From: Methanosarcina sp.
GTDB taxonomy: Archaea; Halobacteriota; Methanosarcinia; Methanosarcinales; Methanosarcinaceae
Length of the DNA stretch: 38,014 bases
Reading direction: 5' to 3'
Assembly (NCBI GenBank): GCA_003164755.1
Contig: PLUB01000075.1
Coordinates: forward strand, 80,582 to 118,595
The position numbers were made by a program, and so were the translations under genes. Below, piece after piece: positions 1 to 9,768 of the stretch (position 1 is the first letter of the stretch; each line of letters starts with the position of its first letter). The notes below the pieces were generated by a model. The model ran no database searches and had not been told where the DNA came from. It saw nothing but the letters and a program-made list of their open reading frames with translations.

Positions 1-58
1 AATAGGTGAACAAATTATACATCTGCGGAATGTAGGATGCTACTTAGTTTGACGGTTT

Positions 59-845
59 TTATCCGACATATACTTTTTCTGGATCTCTCTTTTCGACGTT
101 TCTCTTCTCAAATTTTAAAATTGTTCTATCATTACTTGTATTCGGTTTCATGGGAGCTAGATACTTAACATTCTCTTTTTGAGGAAGTTGAATATTGTTT
201 TCTGCATTAGCTCCTTTGTCAAAAATGATATAAGAATCTATTTTTGAGTTCACTTTCACCTGATTATAAAATTGTCAGAAAAATGCTGCAAATCAAGAAC
301 ATTGTCTACATTAACTATAACTTCATGATATGTTTATTGTTTCCTTGAGTTTAATAAATCCAACTGTTATCTGTAATTCATTATGTCTACGATCCCTACT
401 ATATCCACAACTTACCAAGTTTAGATTTAGTGCTTTGAAGAACTATACTTGCTCAATCCAAAGTTAAATTCGCTTTTTTTGAATCGTTACCTGAAAAGAG
501 ATTGTTCTAAATATCAAGGAGGATTTTCTCTTTCGTTACTCTTTAAGGTTTCAAAAGTTCTGTAAAGAGCTTTTTCATGAATTTTTTCAAGGTTTGAGAT
601 GTCTCTAATTTTTTTCCTTATTTTAACCATTTGCCAGCGTCTTTGATGCGAAAATTATCGATGAGTTTATAGCTCACCAAGACTATCAGTAATTTATTGA
701 TAGCCAAATTCTTTCTTTTATGATTGCTAAAATCTCACAAAAATTAAGTTTTCATAAAAAAATTGAATAGCAAGAGCCGATTTGATAGGAACGTCTATAT
801 TTTTGTTAGAAATTGAAGGGTTTTTTGTGTCTGTATTCATTGTAC
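59..845 (-). pseudogene. IS1634/IS4-type DDE transposase relic
   Basis: This is a decayed transposase read on the minus strand with several frameshifts and stops. Readable pieces in order are an N-terminal start near 840 (MNTDTKNPS), a piece near 580 (KALYRTFETLKSN), a piece near 400-380 (CGYSRDRR then LQITVGL), and a C-terminal piece ending at 59. That last piece contains IIFDKGANAENN, which resembles the core motif IS1634-type transposases carry after the glycine-rich DDE region. The order and spacing match that family as I know it. The gene cannot be functional as written and the C-terminal third appears missing or lies beyond the reported end. A second, independently decayed copy of the N-terminal part lies at 24385-24870. 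Family assignment is from remembered motifs. Confidence 0.7.
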
Positions 846-1115
846 AAGAATAGCATAAAAAGACATTTATTTTTGCTCAACTTTCAAAATTAGTATATAT
901 ATCAGTTTTCACGGTCTTGGGATTCGATTATTTTATTCTTCTTTTGCATCTAAAGGGCTTCTAGCTTATCTATTTTAGTTCCTGATTTTATGACTTTTAT
1001 ATCTAATTCCTGATATTTTTCAAATAATTGTGCGAAATCTATTTGAGTTTTAACAAATCACAATAGATCTAATTCATAAAATGGCTGTAACAAAAGTAAT
1101 CTGAATTGTATAAAA

Positions 1116-2087
1116 ATGAAGCTCAATAAATTAAAAATTGGTCAGCTTGAAACTTCTGGAAACCTTTTTCTTGCACCCATGGCAGGAGTTACAAATCTAG
1201 CTTTCCGGTTGCTATGCCGGCAGCATGGAGCTGACATAACATACACTGAAATGATCAACTCAGATGCCCTGCTCAGCAAAAATCGGAAGTCCTTTCTTAA
1301 AGGACTGAGCTCACCCTATGACCGGCCTTTTGGAGTTCAGCTTGTTGGGAGTTCAACTGAGAAGTTGCGGGAGGCTGCCATCTTTGTTGAAAGTGAGTAC
1401 AGGCCTGAAGTCATCGATATCAATATGGGCTGCCCTGTACAATGCATTATTGGAGCAGGCTGCGGTTCAGCTCTTCTAAAATTTCCAAAGCTTGTGTCTG
1501 AAATAGTCTCGGAACTGACATATGCTCTGAAAACACCTGTAACTGTAAAGATTCGAATTTTGGAAAGAGATGAAAAAACCCTTGAGATTGCGCAACTGAT
1601 CGAAAACGCCGGAGCTCTTGCCATAACAGTGCATGGCAGGGAGGCAAAGCAGATGTACTCCGGGAGCTCGGATCTTGTAGCTATCAGGGCAGTTAAACGC
1701 GAACTTTCAATTCCAGTGATTGCAAACGGCGATATAAAGGACGAAGAGTCTGCCGAAAATACTATTGAGTTTACAGGCTGTGATGGGCTTATGATAGGGC
1801 GTGCTGCAATGGGAAATCCGTTCATATTCAGGAGAATTAGGTATTATCTGGAAACCGGGCAAAAGCTGGAATTAGATAGGCAGGCCAGACAGCTTGAAGA
1901 TTTTAAATCCTATATCACCCTGCTTGAGGAACATAATCTATTATCTTCTCAAAATCTGAGGATGCATGCTCACTGGTTTACAAAAGGGTTACATAGCTCG
2001 CGAAAGATTAGGGAAAAGATTAATGGTCTAAAAGATGAAAAGGCCATATTTGATCTGGTAAGGAGTTCCTGTAAGGAAAAAGATTAA
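1116..2087 (+). CDS. dus: tRNA-dihydrouridine synthase (Dus family)
   Basis: This 323-residue protein is a complete Dus-family flavoenzyme that reduces uridines in the tRNA D-loop using FMN. The N-terminus carries the family motif LAPMAGVTNLAFR (residues 19-31). NMGCP at 103-107 supplies the probable catalytic cysteine C106. Later come TVHGREAKQMYSG (around 175-190) and a phosphate-binding NGDI/GLMIGRAAMGNPF segment (around 203-235), as expected of a TIM barrel with bound FMN. Length fits the DusB/NifR3 branch. The ATG at 1116 is the first in frame and has no clear Shine-Dalgarno; TATAAAA lies directly before it, so the start or leader is uncertain. It stands alone between an IS relic and the por operon. 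Which uridine it modifies cannot be told from the sequence. Confidence 0.93.
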   Translation: MKLNKLKIGQLETSGNLFLAPMAGVTNLAFRLLCRQHGADITYTEMINSDALLSKNRKSFLKGLSSPYDRPFGVQLVGSSTEKLREAAIFVESEYRPEVIDINMGCPVQCIIGAGCGSALLKFPKLVSEIVSELTYALKTPVTVKIRILERDEKTLEIAQLIENAGALAITVHGREAKQMYSGSSDLVAIRAVKRELSIPVIANGDIKDEESAENTIEFTGCDGLMIGRAAMGNPFIFRRIRYYLETGQKLELDRQARQLEDFKSYITLLEEHNLLSSQNLRMHAHWFTKGLHSSRKIREKINGLKDEKAIFDLVRSSCKEKD

Positions 2088-2716
2088 AATATTAATTTTT
2101 TAAAAAAATGAGATTCGTTTATAATCAAACCCAGTTAAAACATAAACTATTAGGACAAGTTATATTTGAAGAGTATGAAAATAAATACATCCAGAATATA
2201 ATCTAAAATGGAGAAATATGGACACATTTATCTAATCTCACCGAAAACCTAATAATAACTTCCATTATTATACATGAACTATTGGACACTGAAGGCATGA
2301 ATATATAATTCTAAATATATTGGTTTTATTGATTGTTGTAATAAGTTATATGAATACTTCCAGATTGATAGTTCGGAGATTTTTTAATATTTTTTTAGAT
2401 CACCAAAACTTACTATTAATTCCACTAAAAATTGCCTACAGAGTATTTAGATAAACTTCTAAATTTCATCATGTGCTTTATAAACAACATATGTGACTCG
2501 TGAAATTCAATGGTTTATCGAAATTCTCTCCAATCACTCAAAAAAGGACAGAAAAGAATTGAAAGTCTCACAGCTAACAATCTCACTTTTAAATCCTTGT
2601 GAACTTATAGTAAATACCGCAATAGTGCCTTAAGAAATAGTCTAATGATTAAATTTTTCTGACAAATCAATAGACATAATGACATCTAGATAAGCGATTC
2701 AAGAAGGAAAATCCAT
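2088..2716. other. AT-rich gap upstream of the por operon
   Basis: This stretch separates the dihydrouridine synthase gene from porC. The only structured element I can see is the palindromic repeat at 2440-2529. No credible reading frame is visible. The porC ribosome-binding site (GAAGGA, 2703-2708) lies at its right end. The por promoter must be here, but no single TATA box stands out in such AT-rich sequence. Confidence 0.5.
2440..2529. repeat. Palindromic repeat, copy 1 (~90 bp)
   Basis: This is an imperfect palindrome whose left arm reads TAGATAAACTTCTAAATTTC and whose right arm reads GGTTTATCGAAATTCTCT. The outer ~18 bp and an inner AAATTTCAT/GTGAAATT pair are complementary across a central CATATG-like core. 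It belongs to a family of eleven copies in this window (see findings) and lies about 190 bp before porC. Confidence 0.8.
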
Positions 2717-3262
2717 ATGAAGGAAATTAGAATACATGGTCGAGGAGGTCAAGGTTCTGTCACTGCGGCTGAGCTGCTTTCCGTCGCAGCTTTTAAAGAT
2801 GGAAAATTTAGCCAGGCCTTTCCTGCTTTTGGGGTAGAGCGCAGAGGTGCTCCTGTACAAGCATTTACCAGGATCAGTAACAATCCAATCAGGCTCCGAA
2901 GCCAGATATATACTCCTGATTATGTTATTGTTCAGGATGCAACCCTCCTTGAAACTGTTGACGTAGCAAACGGGATAAAAGATGATGGAGTAATTATTGT
3001 CAACACTACTGAAAAACCGGAAAGTTTGAAAATTAATACAACTGCTACAGTTATGACCGCGGATGCTACGAAGGTGGCAATGGATATTATAGGTCGGCCC
3101 ATAGTAAACACTGTCCTTCTTGGAGCTTTTGCGGGCGCAACTGACGAAATTAAAGTGGGATCTATCCAACATGCAATAAAGGCCCGTTTTCCAGGAAAAA
3201 TTGGAGAAAAGAATGCAGATGCTATTCTAAAAGCTTATGAGCTCATTAGGGTGAGAGTATGA
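2717..3262 (+). CDS. porC: Pyruvate:ferredoxin oxidoreductase, gamma subunit
   Basis: This 181-residue protein is the gamma subunit of the four-subunit archaeal pyruvate:ferredoxin oxidoreductase, which interconverts pyruvate with acetyl-CoA, CO2 and reduced ferredoxin. It shows the subunit's N-terminal signature [18 protein letters not shown] and the [16 protein letters not shown] segment near residues 33-50, and its length is normal. The ATG at 2717 is preceded by GAAGGA with 8-nt spacing. It is first in the order gamma-delta-alpha-beta, and its stop overlaps the porD start by 4 nt, so translational coupling is likely. In a methanogen the enzyme normally supplies pyruvate from acetyl-CoA for biosynthesis, which is family knowledge rather than something the sequence shows. 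Confidence 0.96.
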   Translation: MKEIRIHGRGGQGSVTAAELLSVAAFKDGKFSQAFPAFGVERRGAPVQAFTRISNNPIRLRSQIYTPDYVIVQDATLLETVDVANGIKDDGVIIVNTTEKPESLKINTTATVMTADATKVAMDIIGRPIVNTVLLGAFAGATDEIKVGSIQHAIKARFPGKIGEKNADAILKAYELIRVRV

Positions 3263-3591
3263 CTACTGAAGCTAGTCAAGACAGCACAATATGTCCGGAA
3301 ATTTCAAAAAATGATCATGAAACGATAGAATCGAAAGTAACATGCTGTAGTGTCTGCAAACCTGGTTCTACCCTTAAAAACAAAACCGGAGGCTGGAGGA
3401 ATTTTCGTCCTGTTTATAATTATGAAAAATGTACCAAGTGCGGAATCTGTGAGATCGTATGCCCTGATATGTCAGTCAAACCTAGGGAAGACGGCTTTTT
3501 CGAGCACGATTACGATTATTGCAAAGGCTGCGGTATCTGCGCAAATGAGTGCCCTGAAGATGCAATCGGGATGATTTTGGAGAAGAAATAA
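3259..3591 (+). CDS. porD: Pyruvate:ferredoxin oxidoreductase, delta (ferredoxin-like) subunit
   Basis: This 110-residue subunit carries two 4Fe-4S clusters that pass electrons from the catalytic alpha-beta core to ferredoxin. The two cluster motifs are [12 protein letters not shown] and [12 protein letters not shown] in the C-terminal half. The N-terminal ~45 residues include an extra CCSVCKPGS stretch with three cysteines; similar N-terminal extensions exist in methanogen delta subunits, and I do not assign it a cluster. The start overlaps the porC stop (ATGA) and the stop overlaps the porA start (TAATG). It is a middle gene of the por operon and no promoter of its own is expected. Confidence 0.95.
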   Translation: MTTEASQDSTICPEISKNDHETIESKVTCCSVCKPGSTLKNKTGGWRNFRPVYNYEKCTKCGICEIVCPDMSVKPREDGFFEHDYDYCKGCGICANECPEDAIGMILEKK

Positions 3592-4799
3592 TGATCAATC
3601 CGGCTTATAAAGATAAAATGGTAGTCGTGGAAGGTTCTTATGCTGTGGCTCATTCCGCGAAAACCTGTCATCCAAACGTAATCTCAGCTTATCCAATTAC
3701 TCCTCAAACCCACATTGTCGAAAATCTAGCTCAGTTCATAGCAGATGGGGAGATTCCCAACTGTGAATATTTAAATGTTGAATCAGAATTCTCGGCAATT
3801 TCTTCGCTTATAGGAGCAGCAGCAGTAGGCGCAAGAACATATTCAGCTACCACTTCTCAGGGGCTCTTACTAATGCATGAGGCACTTTTTAACGCTTCAG
3901 GCATGAGGTTTCCTATTATAATGACAATTGCAAACAGGGCAGTTAGTGCTCCTATAAATATATGGAATGATCATCAGGATTCGATTTCCCAAAGAGATAC
4001 CGGCTGGATCCAGCTTTATGTAGAAGATGTGCAGGAAGCATCTGATACCCTACCTCAAATCTATAAGATTGCAGAGGATAATGAAATCATGTTACCAGGA
4101 ATGGTCTGCATGGATGGTTTTATTCTATCGCATGTTTATGAGCCCGTTGTACTGCTTGAACAGAATCTTGTAGATAATTTCCTCCCGTCTTTCCATCCTG
4201 AAAATATGCTCGACCCGGAAGATCCTAAGACTTTTGGAGCCTTTGCAACGCCTGATACTTACGAAGAATTCAGATACTTGCAGGAACAGGCAATGCAGAA
4301 AGCTCTTCCGAAGATTGAAGCCGTGGCGAAGGAGTTTGAGGAAGTTTTCGGCAGGTTCCATGGTGGGCTTGTTGATGGATACATGATTGAGGATGCTGAA
4401 ATTGTTATCATGAGTATGGGCTCTGTTCTTGGGACTGTTAAAGATGTTGTGGATCAGTACAGGGCAAAAGGAGAAAAGATTGGTGTCTTAAAAGTCAGGT
4501 CTTTCAGGCCCTTCCCGAAGGAGCAGATTATAGAGTCAATTCAGAATGCGCATGCAGTTGTTGTGCTTGATAAGAATATCTCTATAGGAACAAACGAAGG
4601 AGCCCTGTTTTCCGAAACCAAATCCTGCCTCTATAATAGTAAAGTCCGCATACCGCTAGTGGGTTATACTCTGGGTCACGGAGGTCGTGACATTCGTATA
4701 GAAAGCATTGTAAAAGTTATTGAAGGAACCAAAGCAGCTGCAAAGGCTGGAATCATGGTTGAAAGCCAATTCTTGGATCTCAAGGAGGAGTTATTATGA
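3591..4799 (+). CDS. porA: Pyruvate:ferredoxin oxidoreductase, alpha subunit
   Basis: This 402-residue alpha subunit is complete. It contains the [11 protein letters not shown] segment (residues ~34-44) typical of the alpha-subunit pyrimidine-binding domain. It also has the EGSYAVA opening, the [29 protein letters not shown] stretch that contacts thiamine pyrophosphate, and a C-terminal transketolase-like domain with [11 protein letters not shown]. It forms the catalytic core with the beta subunit encoded next. The ATG at 3591 overlaps the porD stop by one base, and the final codons overlap porB by 4 nt, with AAGGAGG at 4782-4788 serving as the porB ribosome-binding site. No defects are visible. 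Confidence 0.96.
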   Translation: MINPAYKDKMVVVEGSYAVAHSAKTCHPNVISAYPITPQTHIVENLAQFIADGEIPNCEYLNVESEFSAISSLIGAAAVGARTYSATTSQGLLLMHEALFNASGMRFPIIMTIANRAVSAPINIWNDHQDSISQRDTGWIQLYVEDVQEASDTLPQIYKIAEDNEIMLPGMVCMDGFILSHVYEPVVLLEQNLVDNFLPSFHPENMLDPEDPKTFGAFATPDTYEEFRYLQEQAMQKALPKIEAVAKEFEEVFGRFHGGLVDGYMIEDAEIVIMSMGSVLGTVKDVVDQYRAKGEKIGVLKVRSFRPFPKEQIIESIQNAHAVVVLDKNISIGTNEGALFSETKSCLYNSKVRIPLVGYTLGHGGRDIRIESIVKVIEGTKAAAKAGIMVESQFLDLKEELL

Positions 4800-5686
4800 C
4801 TAAAGTTGCACCAAAAATGTATCTTTCTTCAGGGCATAGCGGTTGTGCAGGCTGCTGTGATGCCTTTGCTGCAAAATTCACACTCATGGGCGCGGGTCCA
4901 AATTGTATTGTAGTTAATCCTACCGGCTGCCTTGAAGTTATGTCAACGCCTTTTCCGCTGTCATCCTGGAAGGTCCCCTGGATTCACTCTCTCTTTGAAA
5001 ACGGAGGTGCAGTGGCATCAGGTGTAGAAGCTGCCTTAAAAGCCCTTGGCAAAAAGAACGACACCAAGGTAATCGCAATCGGAGGAGATGGTTCTACTAT
5101 GGACATCGGAATTGGTGCCATTTCAGGTGCTTTTGAGCGGGGTCATGATTTCACTTATATATGCATGGACAACGAAGCCTACATGAATACTGGAATCCAA
5201 CGCAGCAGTGGAACCCCGTACGATGCCAGCACCACAACAAGCCCAGCTGGGAAGTTCTCTTTTGGAAATCCGCGGCCAAAAAAAAATATGCCCGCCATAA
5301 TTGCAGCTCACGGCTCTCCGTATGTAGCTACAACCTCAATAGGCTTTCCAAGAGACATGATCCGGAAGGTAAAAAAAGCCATAGAAATCGTAGGCCCTAC
5401 CTATATCCATACTCATTCCCCATGTACTACAGGCTGGGGCTTTGACACTTCAAAGACCTTGGAGATTGCCAAACTCGCAGTAGAAACCGGTCTCTGGCCT
5501 ATGTATGATATGGAATACGGAGAAATAACGCAGGTCAGAAGGATCAAGGATCCTAAACCAGTCGAAGAGTACCTAAGAACTCAAAAAAGATTCAAACACC
5601 TTTTCACCATGGAAGGTGGTGAAGAAGAAATCCAGAAAATCCAGGATACTGCAGACTGGAATATAAAACACTATGGTCTTAAGTGA
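4796..5686 (+). CDS. porB: Pyruvate:ferredoxin oxidoreductase, beta subunit
   Basis: This 296-residue beta subunit binds thiamine pyrophosphate and one 4Fe-4S cluster. The N-terminal [11 protein letters not shown] supplies CX2C ligands. [10 protein letters not shown] followed by [13 protein letters not shown] forms the TPP/Mg-binding signature, and further cysteines (for example PTGCLE and SPCTTGWG) fit cluster ligation. It overlaps porA by 4 nt and ends the operon; a run of eight T follows at 5702. This order of complete, intact subunits argues for a functional enzyme rather than a 2-ketoisovalerate or 2-oxoglutarate paralogue, although substrate choice rests on overall similarity as I recall it. 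Confidence 0.95.
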   Translation: MTKVAPKMYLSSGHSGCAGCCDAFAAKFTLMGAGPNCIVVNPTGCLEVMSTPFPLSSWKVPWIHSLFENGGAVASGVEAALKALGKKNDTKVIAIGGDGSTMDIGIGAISGAFERGHDFTYICMDNEAYMNTGIQRSSGTPYDASTTTSPAGKFSFGNPRPKKNMPAIIAAHGSPYVATTSIGFPRDMIRKVKKAIEIVGPTYIHTHSPCTTGWGFDTSKTLEIAKLAVETGLWPMYDMEYGEITQVRRIKDPKPVEEYLRTQKRFKHLFTMEGGEEEIQKIQDTADWNIKHYGLK

Positions 5687-5701
5687 AAACTGAATTCTCA
5701 T

Positions 5702-5709
5702 TTTTTTTA
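5702..5709 (+). terminator. Oligo-T terminator after porB
   Basis: Eight consecutive T residues occur 15 bases after the porB stop codon. Archaeal RNA polymerase terminates efficiently on such U-runs without an obligatory hairpin. Position is the only support. Confidence 0.45.
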
Positions 5710-5851
5710 TTCGAGTCGAATACCTGAGCTTTCAATGGGAATATCAACTTCCCTGAAAACCTTTATTAACTAACTGATTCATATTTTTATCTAACTTTGG
5801 ACTCTAAAATGCAATTACGGAATTCAAACCATTGAATTTATAAAAATAATG

Positions 5852-5939
5852 CGGATTTTGTTAAACCTCTAATTTTCACGAGTAACTTATATACAACTTA
5901 TAACATGTGATAAAATTAAGGGTATCTCGAAACCCTCTC
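5852..5939. repeat. Palindromic repeat, copy 2, fused to tnpA relic
   Basis: The left arm is GATTTTGTTAAACCTCTAAT and the right arm is AAGGGTATCTCGAAACCCTC. It directly abuts the tnpA relic that starts at 5940, at the place where the first residues of the transposase should be. The same junction recurs at 17931/17932 in the inverted copy. Confidence 0.75.
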
Positions 5940-6400
5940 TTATATCATATTGTTTTTTTTTGCATGAATTGTCGTGAAAAATTTCTTTTAGGCAATGATA
6001 TAATCAACTATTTTGAAATATATTCGCTTTAAAATTGGTGAAAGGTATTGTTTTGAGTTTGATGCAATCTCTATTGATGATGATCATTACATCTTTTCAT
6101 TGGTGCTGAACTAAGATATTCTCTTTCAATAGTGATGCAGAGTATAAAAAGTACCACAGCAAGAAAAGTCTTTAAAGAATACTCTGAGATTAAAAAACAG
6201 TTATGTGTGATAAGACTTAAGAGTAATTGAGATTACATTGGAACTGCAGGTGATGGCACAACTTCCAAAGTACCTAAAAACGATGTTCAAAACCAGGGAA
6301 AGCAGAAATAAAAAAAGTATCTAAGTAAATGAGAATATTTGATTTTGAATAATTTCTGAATATCCAGAGGAGGGAGCTAGGAGATCCATTGCTTTCAGTG
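5940..6400 (+). pseudogene. IS200/IS605-family TnpA (Y1 transposase) relic
   Basis: Conceptual translation with frame changes gives the TnpA order. An N-terminal SYHIVF-like start near 5943 is followed by REKFLLGNDIINYFE. Next comes DDDHYIF near 6080, in place of the HUH-type HVH motif, then AELRYSLSIVMQSIKSTTAR and KVFKEYSEIKKQL (6105-6200). After that come DYIGTAGDGTTSK and NDVQNQGKQ, where the catalytic tyrosine region lies, and then IFDF near 6335. A frameshift falls just after the HUH position and the WGGEFWSDGG-like segment is replaced by RLKSN plus a stop. It is inactive. A nearly identical inverted copy lies at 17442-17931 and shares these defects. No tnpB follows directly. Confidence 0.75.
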
Positions 6401-6497
6401 GGGTTGGATACTGAAATTTGGAGTGAGGATTATAAGATTTAGTTTGTGTAACTTACAGGAAAAATTTGAAAAGGATTTGTTATTTATAAAAAATTAA

Positions 6498-7130
6498 TTA
6501 TGTAATATCCTCTTCGTCCTCTACATCAAATTCCTTGTAACTGTCGCTTCCTACCATTGCGGCCGAGATAGAATCAATGCCATCAAGCCATTCCGCAACA
6601 ATACCATCGGGAAGTTCAGCCATAATCTTTTCGGGCAAGGTTTTCCCTTTGAGCACAAGTGCACCACACTGTGCAGTATAATCAAGAGCAAGTTCAAGGT
6701 TGTCTAAGGCTTCAGCCTCAACAGCTGCTTTTACAAGTTCCTCTATATTTGCTCCTTCTTCATAGTCACCCGTAATATAACATTCAAAAGCGACAAGCGT
6801 TCCCATAAGAGAGGTCTGAATAGAGTCAATCATAAGATCGATATCTTCGGAAATGGGTTCAACTTCGGAAAGTACTATGTCCCTGATTTCCCTCAGAATT
6901 TGTAGAGATTGTTCTCTTAAGACAATGCCTTTTTCAAAGCGAGCAGTCACTTTTAGGCAAGCTAGGATAACATCATCAACCATATTGACAAATATTGCAC
7001 TTTCCTGTCCTGCTTCGTCTTCCATTTCCTTTATCTGGAAACCGCTCTCCTTTACCCGTCCGAGCCAATTTTCCCAGCGCTTTTGGGTGTAGAATTCATA
7101 GGGGACCTGGTTCATTTCCTGTTCAGGCAC
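6498..7130 (-). CDS. DUF2150 family protein
   Basis: This 210-residue soluble acidic protein matches the archaeal DUF2150 family as I know it: an N-terminal FYTQKRWENWLGRVKESGF segment, then EDEAGQESAIFVNMVDDVILACLK, then a helical body rich in Glu and Leu with no membrane segment or metal motif. Function is unknown. The start is a GTG at 7130 with GGTGTT just upstream; an ATG five codons inside (7115) is the alternative. It lies downstream of UPF0179 on the same strand with an 80-nt gap, and the two may be co-transcribed. The acidic tail (EFDVEDEEDIT) is typical. I see no damage. Confidence 0.85.
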   Translation of the reverse strand: MPEQEMNQVPYEFYTQKRWENWLGRVKESGFQIKEMEDEAGQESAIFVNMVDDVILACLKVTARFEKGIVLREQSLQILREIRDIVLSEVEPISEDIDLMIDSIQTSLMGTLVAFECYITGDYEEGANIEELVKAAVEAEALDNLELALDYTAQCGALVLKGKTLPEKIMAELPDGIVAEWLDGIDSISAAMVGSDSYKEFDVEDEEDIT

Positions 7131-7209
7131 TTATAACACCGTTTCAACCTTTTTATGTATTATTAATAAATAGTCAATCTTACTATTACTAAATTGTGTC
7201 CATCTACAT

Positions 7210-7659
7210 TTACCAGGCTAATTTCACCTTTTTAAGAGAATAGCCGGTTTCACACTTAGAGTCGAGGCTTTCAAGCACCTCTACAATTTTACATTTATCT
7301 CCTCTTGAAAGTCCTTCAGGATGGCATATCGCGTACATGCTGCAATCCTTCTTATCGCATTTTGGAAGCTCATAACCCATTTTTGCTCCGTCGACTGCTT
7401 TTCTGGATTCTAGTGTAGTCAAGATAGGAGCTCTGCTCACGTCCACAGCTAGCACCCCGTTATCATGCAGGAAACATTCATGGATATCGTTGCTTCTTAC
7501 TCTTTCTATCCTATACCTACGCCCAGGTTCAAGGTTAAGGCAGGTGTTCTTTAGCCGGCATTTTTTGCATTCAGGCATTTCACCTTTGAATATGAATTCC
7601 AGTCCTTCCCTTGCAAGCCGTGATCCGATAAGTGTTATTTTAGTATTGCTCTCTGTCAT
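7210..7659 (-). CDS. UPF0179 family cysteine-rich protein
   Basis: This 149-residue archaeal protein is of the UPF0179 family. The opening TLIGSRLAREGLEFIFKG-like segment is followed by a cysteine cluster at C31, C34 and C40, a basic GRRYRIERVRSND stretch, and a second cluster at C101, C106 and C112 with further C62, C123 and C136. The paired cysteine sets suggest a metal or Fe-S site; that is inference. Length is normal for the family. The ATG at 7659 has GGAAG upstream. It is conserved in euryarchaea without an assigned function. It sits between egsA (260 nt upstream) and DUF2150 on the same strand. Confidence 0.88.
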   Translation of the reverse strand: MTESNTKITLIGSRLAREGLEFIFKGEMPECKKCRLKNTCLNLEPGRRYRIERVRSNDIHECFLHDNGVLAVDVSRAPILTTLESRKAVDGAKMGYELPKCDKKDCSMYAICHPEGLSRGDKCKIVEVLESLDSKCETGYSLKKVKLAW

Positions 7660-7918
7660 AATACTCTTCCATTTAATTTTTATGGTCTGTGCCAGTTTTT
7701 GAGGGATGCCTGGAGCTTATCCCTAAATAAGTAGAATCCAATTATTTGAATCGATTTGAAATGAGATCTGGATTAAAAATAAATGACTATGGATTAATCT
7801 ATACACTTTGGAAGGGAATGATTTTCCTTAAGCTTTAAATAGACTATTCATTCCAGCCTTAAATCCATGATTTTAAACACGCACTGATTTTCTGTTTCGA
7901 TTGGATAAGAACAGCTTT

Positions 7919-8989
7919 TCAATTTATGACCTTTGTGATTCTCGCAACTTTTTCAGCAGCCGAGGGAGTAAGGCCTTTCCCGAGAATTGTGTACCGCTCA
8001 GGGCGAATCTTATGTGCATGTAACAGAGCTTCGATTATATATTTGTCTTCTATAGCCAGTTCTTCTGCATTTATTGGAGAGCCTATCTTTTGTAAGGCTT
8101 CCCTGATTTCCTGCCAGTTACCTCCATGAAGGTACATCATCATGATTGTACCAACACCACACTGTTCTCCATGAAGCGCTGGTTTTGGGGCTATTCTATC
8201 TAGGGAATGGCTGAACATATGTTCCGAACCTGATGCAGGTCGTGAAGAACCTGCAATACTCATTGCAACTCCATTAGAAACTAGAGCCTTCACTACTAGC
8301 CTTGCAGAAATCTCGTTATCTGGCTTTATCGAGTCTGCAGACTCTATAATTACCCGAGCAGCCATGCGGGCGAGAGCTGCGGCATATTCTCCAAAGTACT
8401 CGTTTAGGAGCCTGCTTGCGAGTTCCCAGTCTAGAACTGCCGTATAGTTTGATATAATATCTCCACAACCAGCTGCAAGGAAATTGAATGGAGCTGCGGA
8501 AATAATTTCAGTATCTGCGATAACCGCAATCGGAGCCTTCGCTTTTATTGAAGTATTTTTTCCGTTATCCACAATTGAGGCATGGGAAGACGCAATGCCA
8601 TCGTGAGAAGCTGCAGTTGGAATACTGATGAAGGGTAGATATAATCTGGTTGATGCGAGTTTTGCAAGATCTATAGACCTGCCACTTCCGACTCCAAGAA
8701 GAAAATTTGCTTCTGTTTCAATAGCTCTTTCTATAACCTTTTCAACTTCCTCCATAGTTGCTCTACAAGTTAGAACTGTCTCAGCATTGCTTCCAGTACT
8801 TTGAAGTCCATCACAAACTTTCTTGCCTGCAATGTTCCATGTAGTGCTGCCGGTTACTATTAATGCATTTCCTGTCAATTTCAGGTCTCTGCATACATAC
8901 CCAACATCCTCAATCACCCCGTATCCGACAAGTACATCTCTGGGAAGCTGCATCAATTTCGAGCTATTTTTTTTGAGGGTCAATTTCAT
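7919..8989 (-). CDS. egsA: NAD(P)-dependent glycerol-1-phosphate dehydrogenase
   Basis: This 356-residue enzyme makes sn-glycerol-1-phosphate from dihydroxyacetone phosphate, setting the archaeal stereochemistry of membrane lipids. Visible features are the nucleotide-binding [15 protein letters not shown] segment (around residues 100-114) and [14 protein letters not shown]. Zinc-ligand candidates lie in [22 protein letters not shown] and ALHGEQCG, as in the iron-alcohol-dehydrogenase-like fold. The length is typical. The ATG at 8989 follows a TATA box about 45 bp upstream, leaving a leader of roughly 20 nt with no strong Shine-Dalgarno. It is an intact single-copy core gene and direct evidence that the window is archaeal. 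Confidence 0.96.
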   Translation of the reverse strand: MKLTLKKNSSKLMQLPRDVLVGYGVIEDVGYVCRDLKLTGNALIVTGSTTWNIAGKKVCDGLQSTGSNAETVLTCRATMEEVEKVIERAIETEANFLLGVGSGRSIDLAKLASTRLYLPFISIPTAASHDGIASSHASIVDNGKNTSIKAKAPIAVIADTEIISAAPFNFLAAGCGDIISNYTAVLDWELASRLLNEYFGEYAAALARMAARVIIESADSIKPDNEISARLVVKALVSNGVAMSIAGSSRPASGSEHMFSHSLDRIAPKPALHGEQCGVGTIMMMYLHGGNWQEIREALQKIGSPINAEELAIEDKYIIEALLHAHKIRPERYTILGKGLTPSAAEKVARITKVIN

Positions 8990-9029
8990 ACCTACATCAG
9001 TATTTGGTCATAGTAAATGACAAATTGGA

Positions 9030-9037
9030 TTTTATAA
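9030..9037 (-). promoter_or_regulatory. TATA box of egsA
   Basis: On the minus strand this reads TTATAAAA within GGGCTTATAAAATCC. A start about 25 bp downstream would leave a leader near 20 nt before the egsA ATG at 8989. This spacing suits archaeal TBP/TFB promoters. Confidence 0.6.
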
Positions 9038-9130
9038 GCCCACATATATGCTATAAGTCACAAATCACGAAGACCGTTTGCTTACTGGGATGTTAATATA
9101 TATCAATCTTTATTACAGACAGCTTAATCT

Positions 9131-9219
9131 AGAGAATTTCGATAAACCTCCAAGTTTCATGAATAAAATATATGCCATTTATAAGATATGACGAAATTAA
9201 AGAAGTTATCGAATTCTTT
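9131..9219. repeat. Palindromic repeat, copy 3
   Basis: The left arm is AGAGAATTTCGATAAACCTC and the right arm is GTTATCGAATTCTTT, with an ATATGCCATTTATAAGATAT core. It is among the better-preserved left arms. It lies upstream of egsA, between its promoter and the dead DUF63 gene. Confidence 0.8.
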
Positions 9220-9570
9220 CTAAAAGTTACTACTCTATAAACTAGATTCTCTATTATTAGCGGACACCTAATTTCAGTACTTACCTTAATATGTTAATTT
9301 AATTCCTCAACCTAATTCTTGATTTACTTGAATCTAGTACACTATTAAAATTAATTTTTTCAAAATCCTTATATTCAGAATAGAGTATGGACCGTGAGTC
9401 ACTACAAAACCTTTAGAGATATACTTGATATACTTACTTCAAATACAGGAAATGTGCCAGTTTTTAAAATTGATCAATAATTATGGACACGATGCATGAT
9501 TAATTTAGCTGTTATTATATTGGATTACTCAATTGCGATGTGATTTTAGACTCAAAATTACATGGATTAT

Positions 9571-9658
9571 AGAAAATTTAGATAAACCCCTAAATTTTAT
9601 CATACTCTTAGAAAAAACATATAAATGATTCGTGAAAATTGGAGGTTTATTGAAATCC
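9571..9658. repeat. Palindromic repeat, copy 4
   Basis: The left arm is AGAAAATTTAGATAAACCCC and the right arm is GGAGGTTTATTGAAATCCT. Arm lengths and core size match the other copies. The surrounding 9220-9770 sequence holds nothing else I recognise. Confidence 0.78.
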
Positions 9659-9768
9659 TCAAATGTATTCGGATATTGCCACTTTGAATGAGTGATATAT
9701 GAGTTTTTAATAAGATAGGATTTTATAGTTTATCAATACCTATTATTTCGGCTCAAATAAGTACTAAT

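Noticed and set aside
2440..2529. CRISPR array based on repeated palindromes
   Set aside because: The copies are kilobases apart, imperfect, and lack regular spacers or cas genes.
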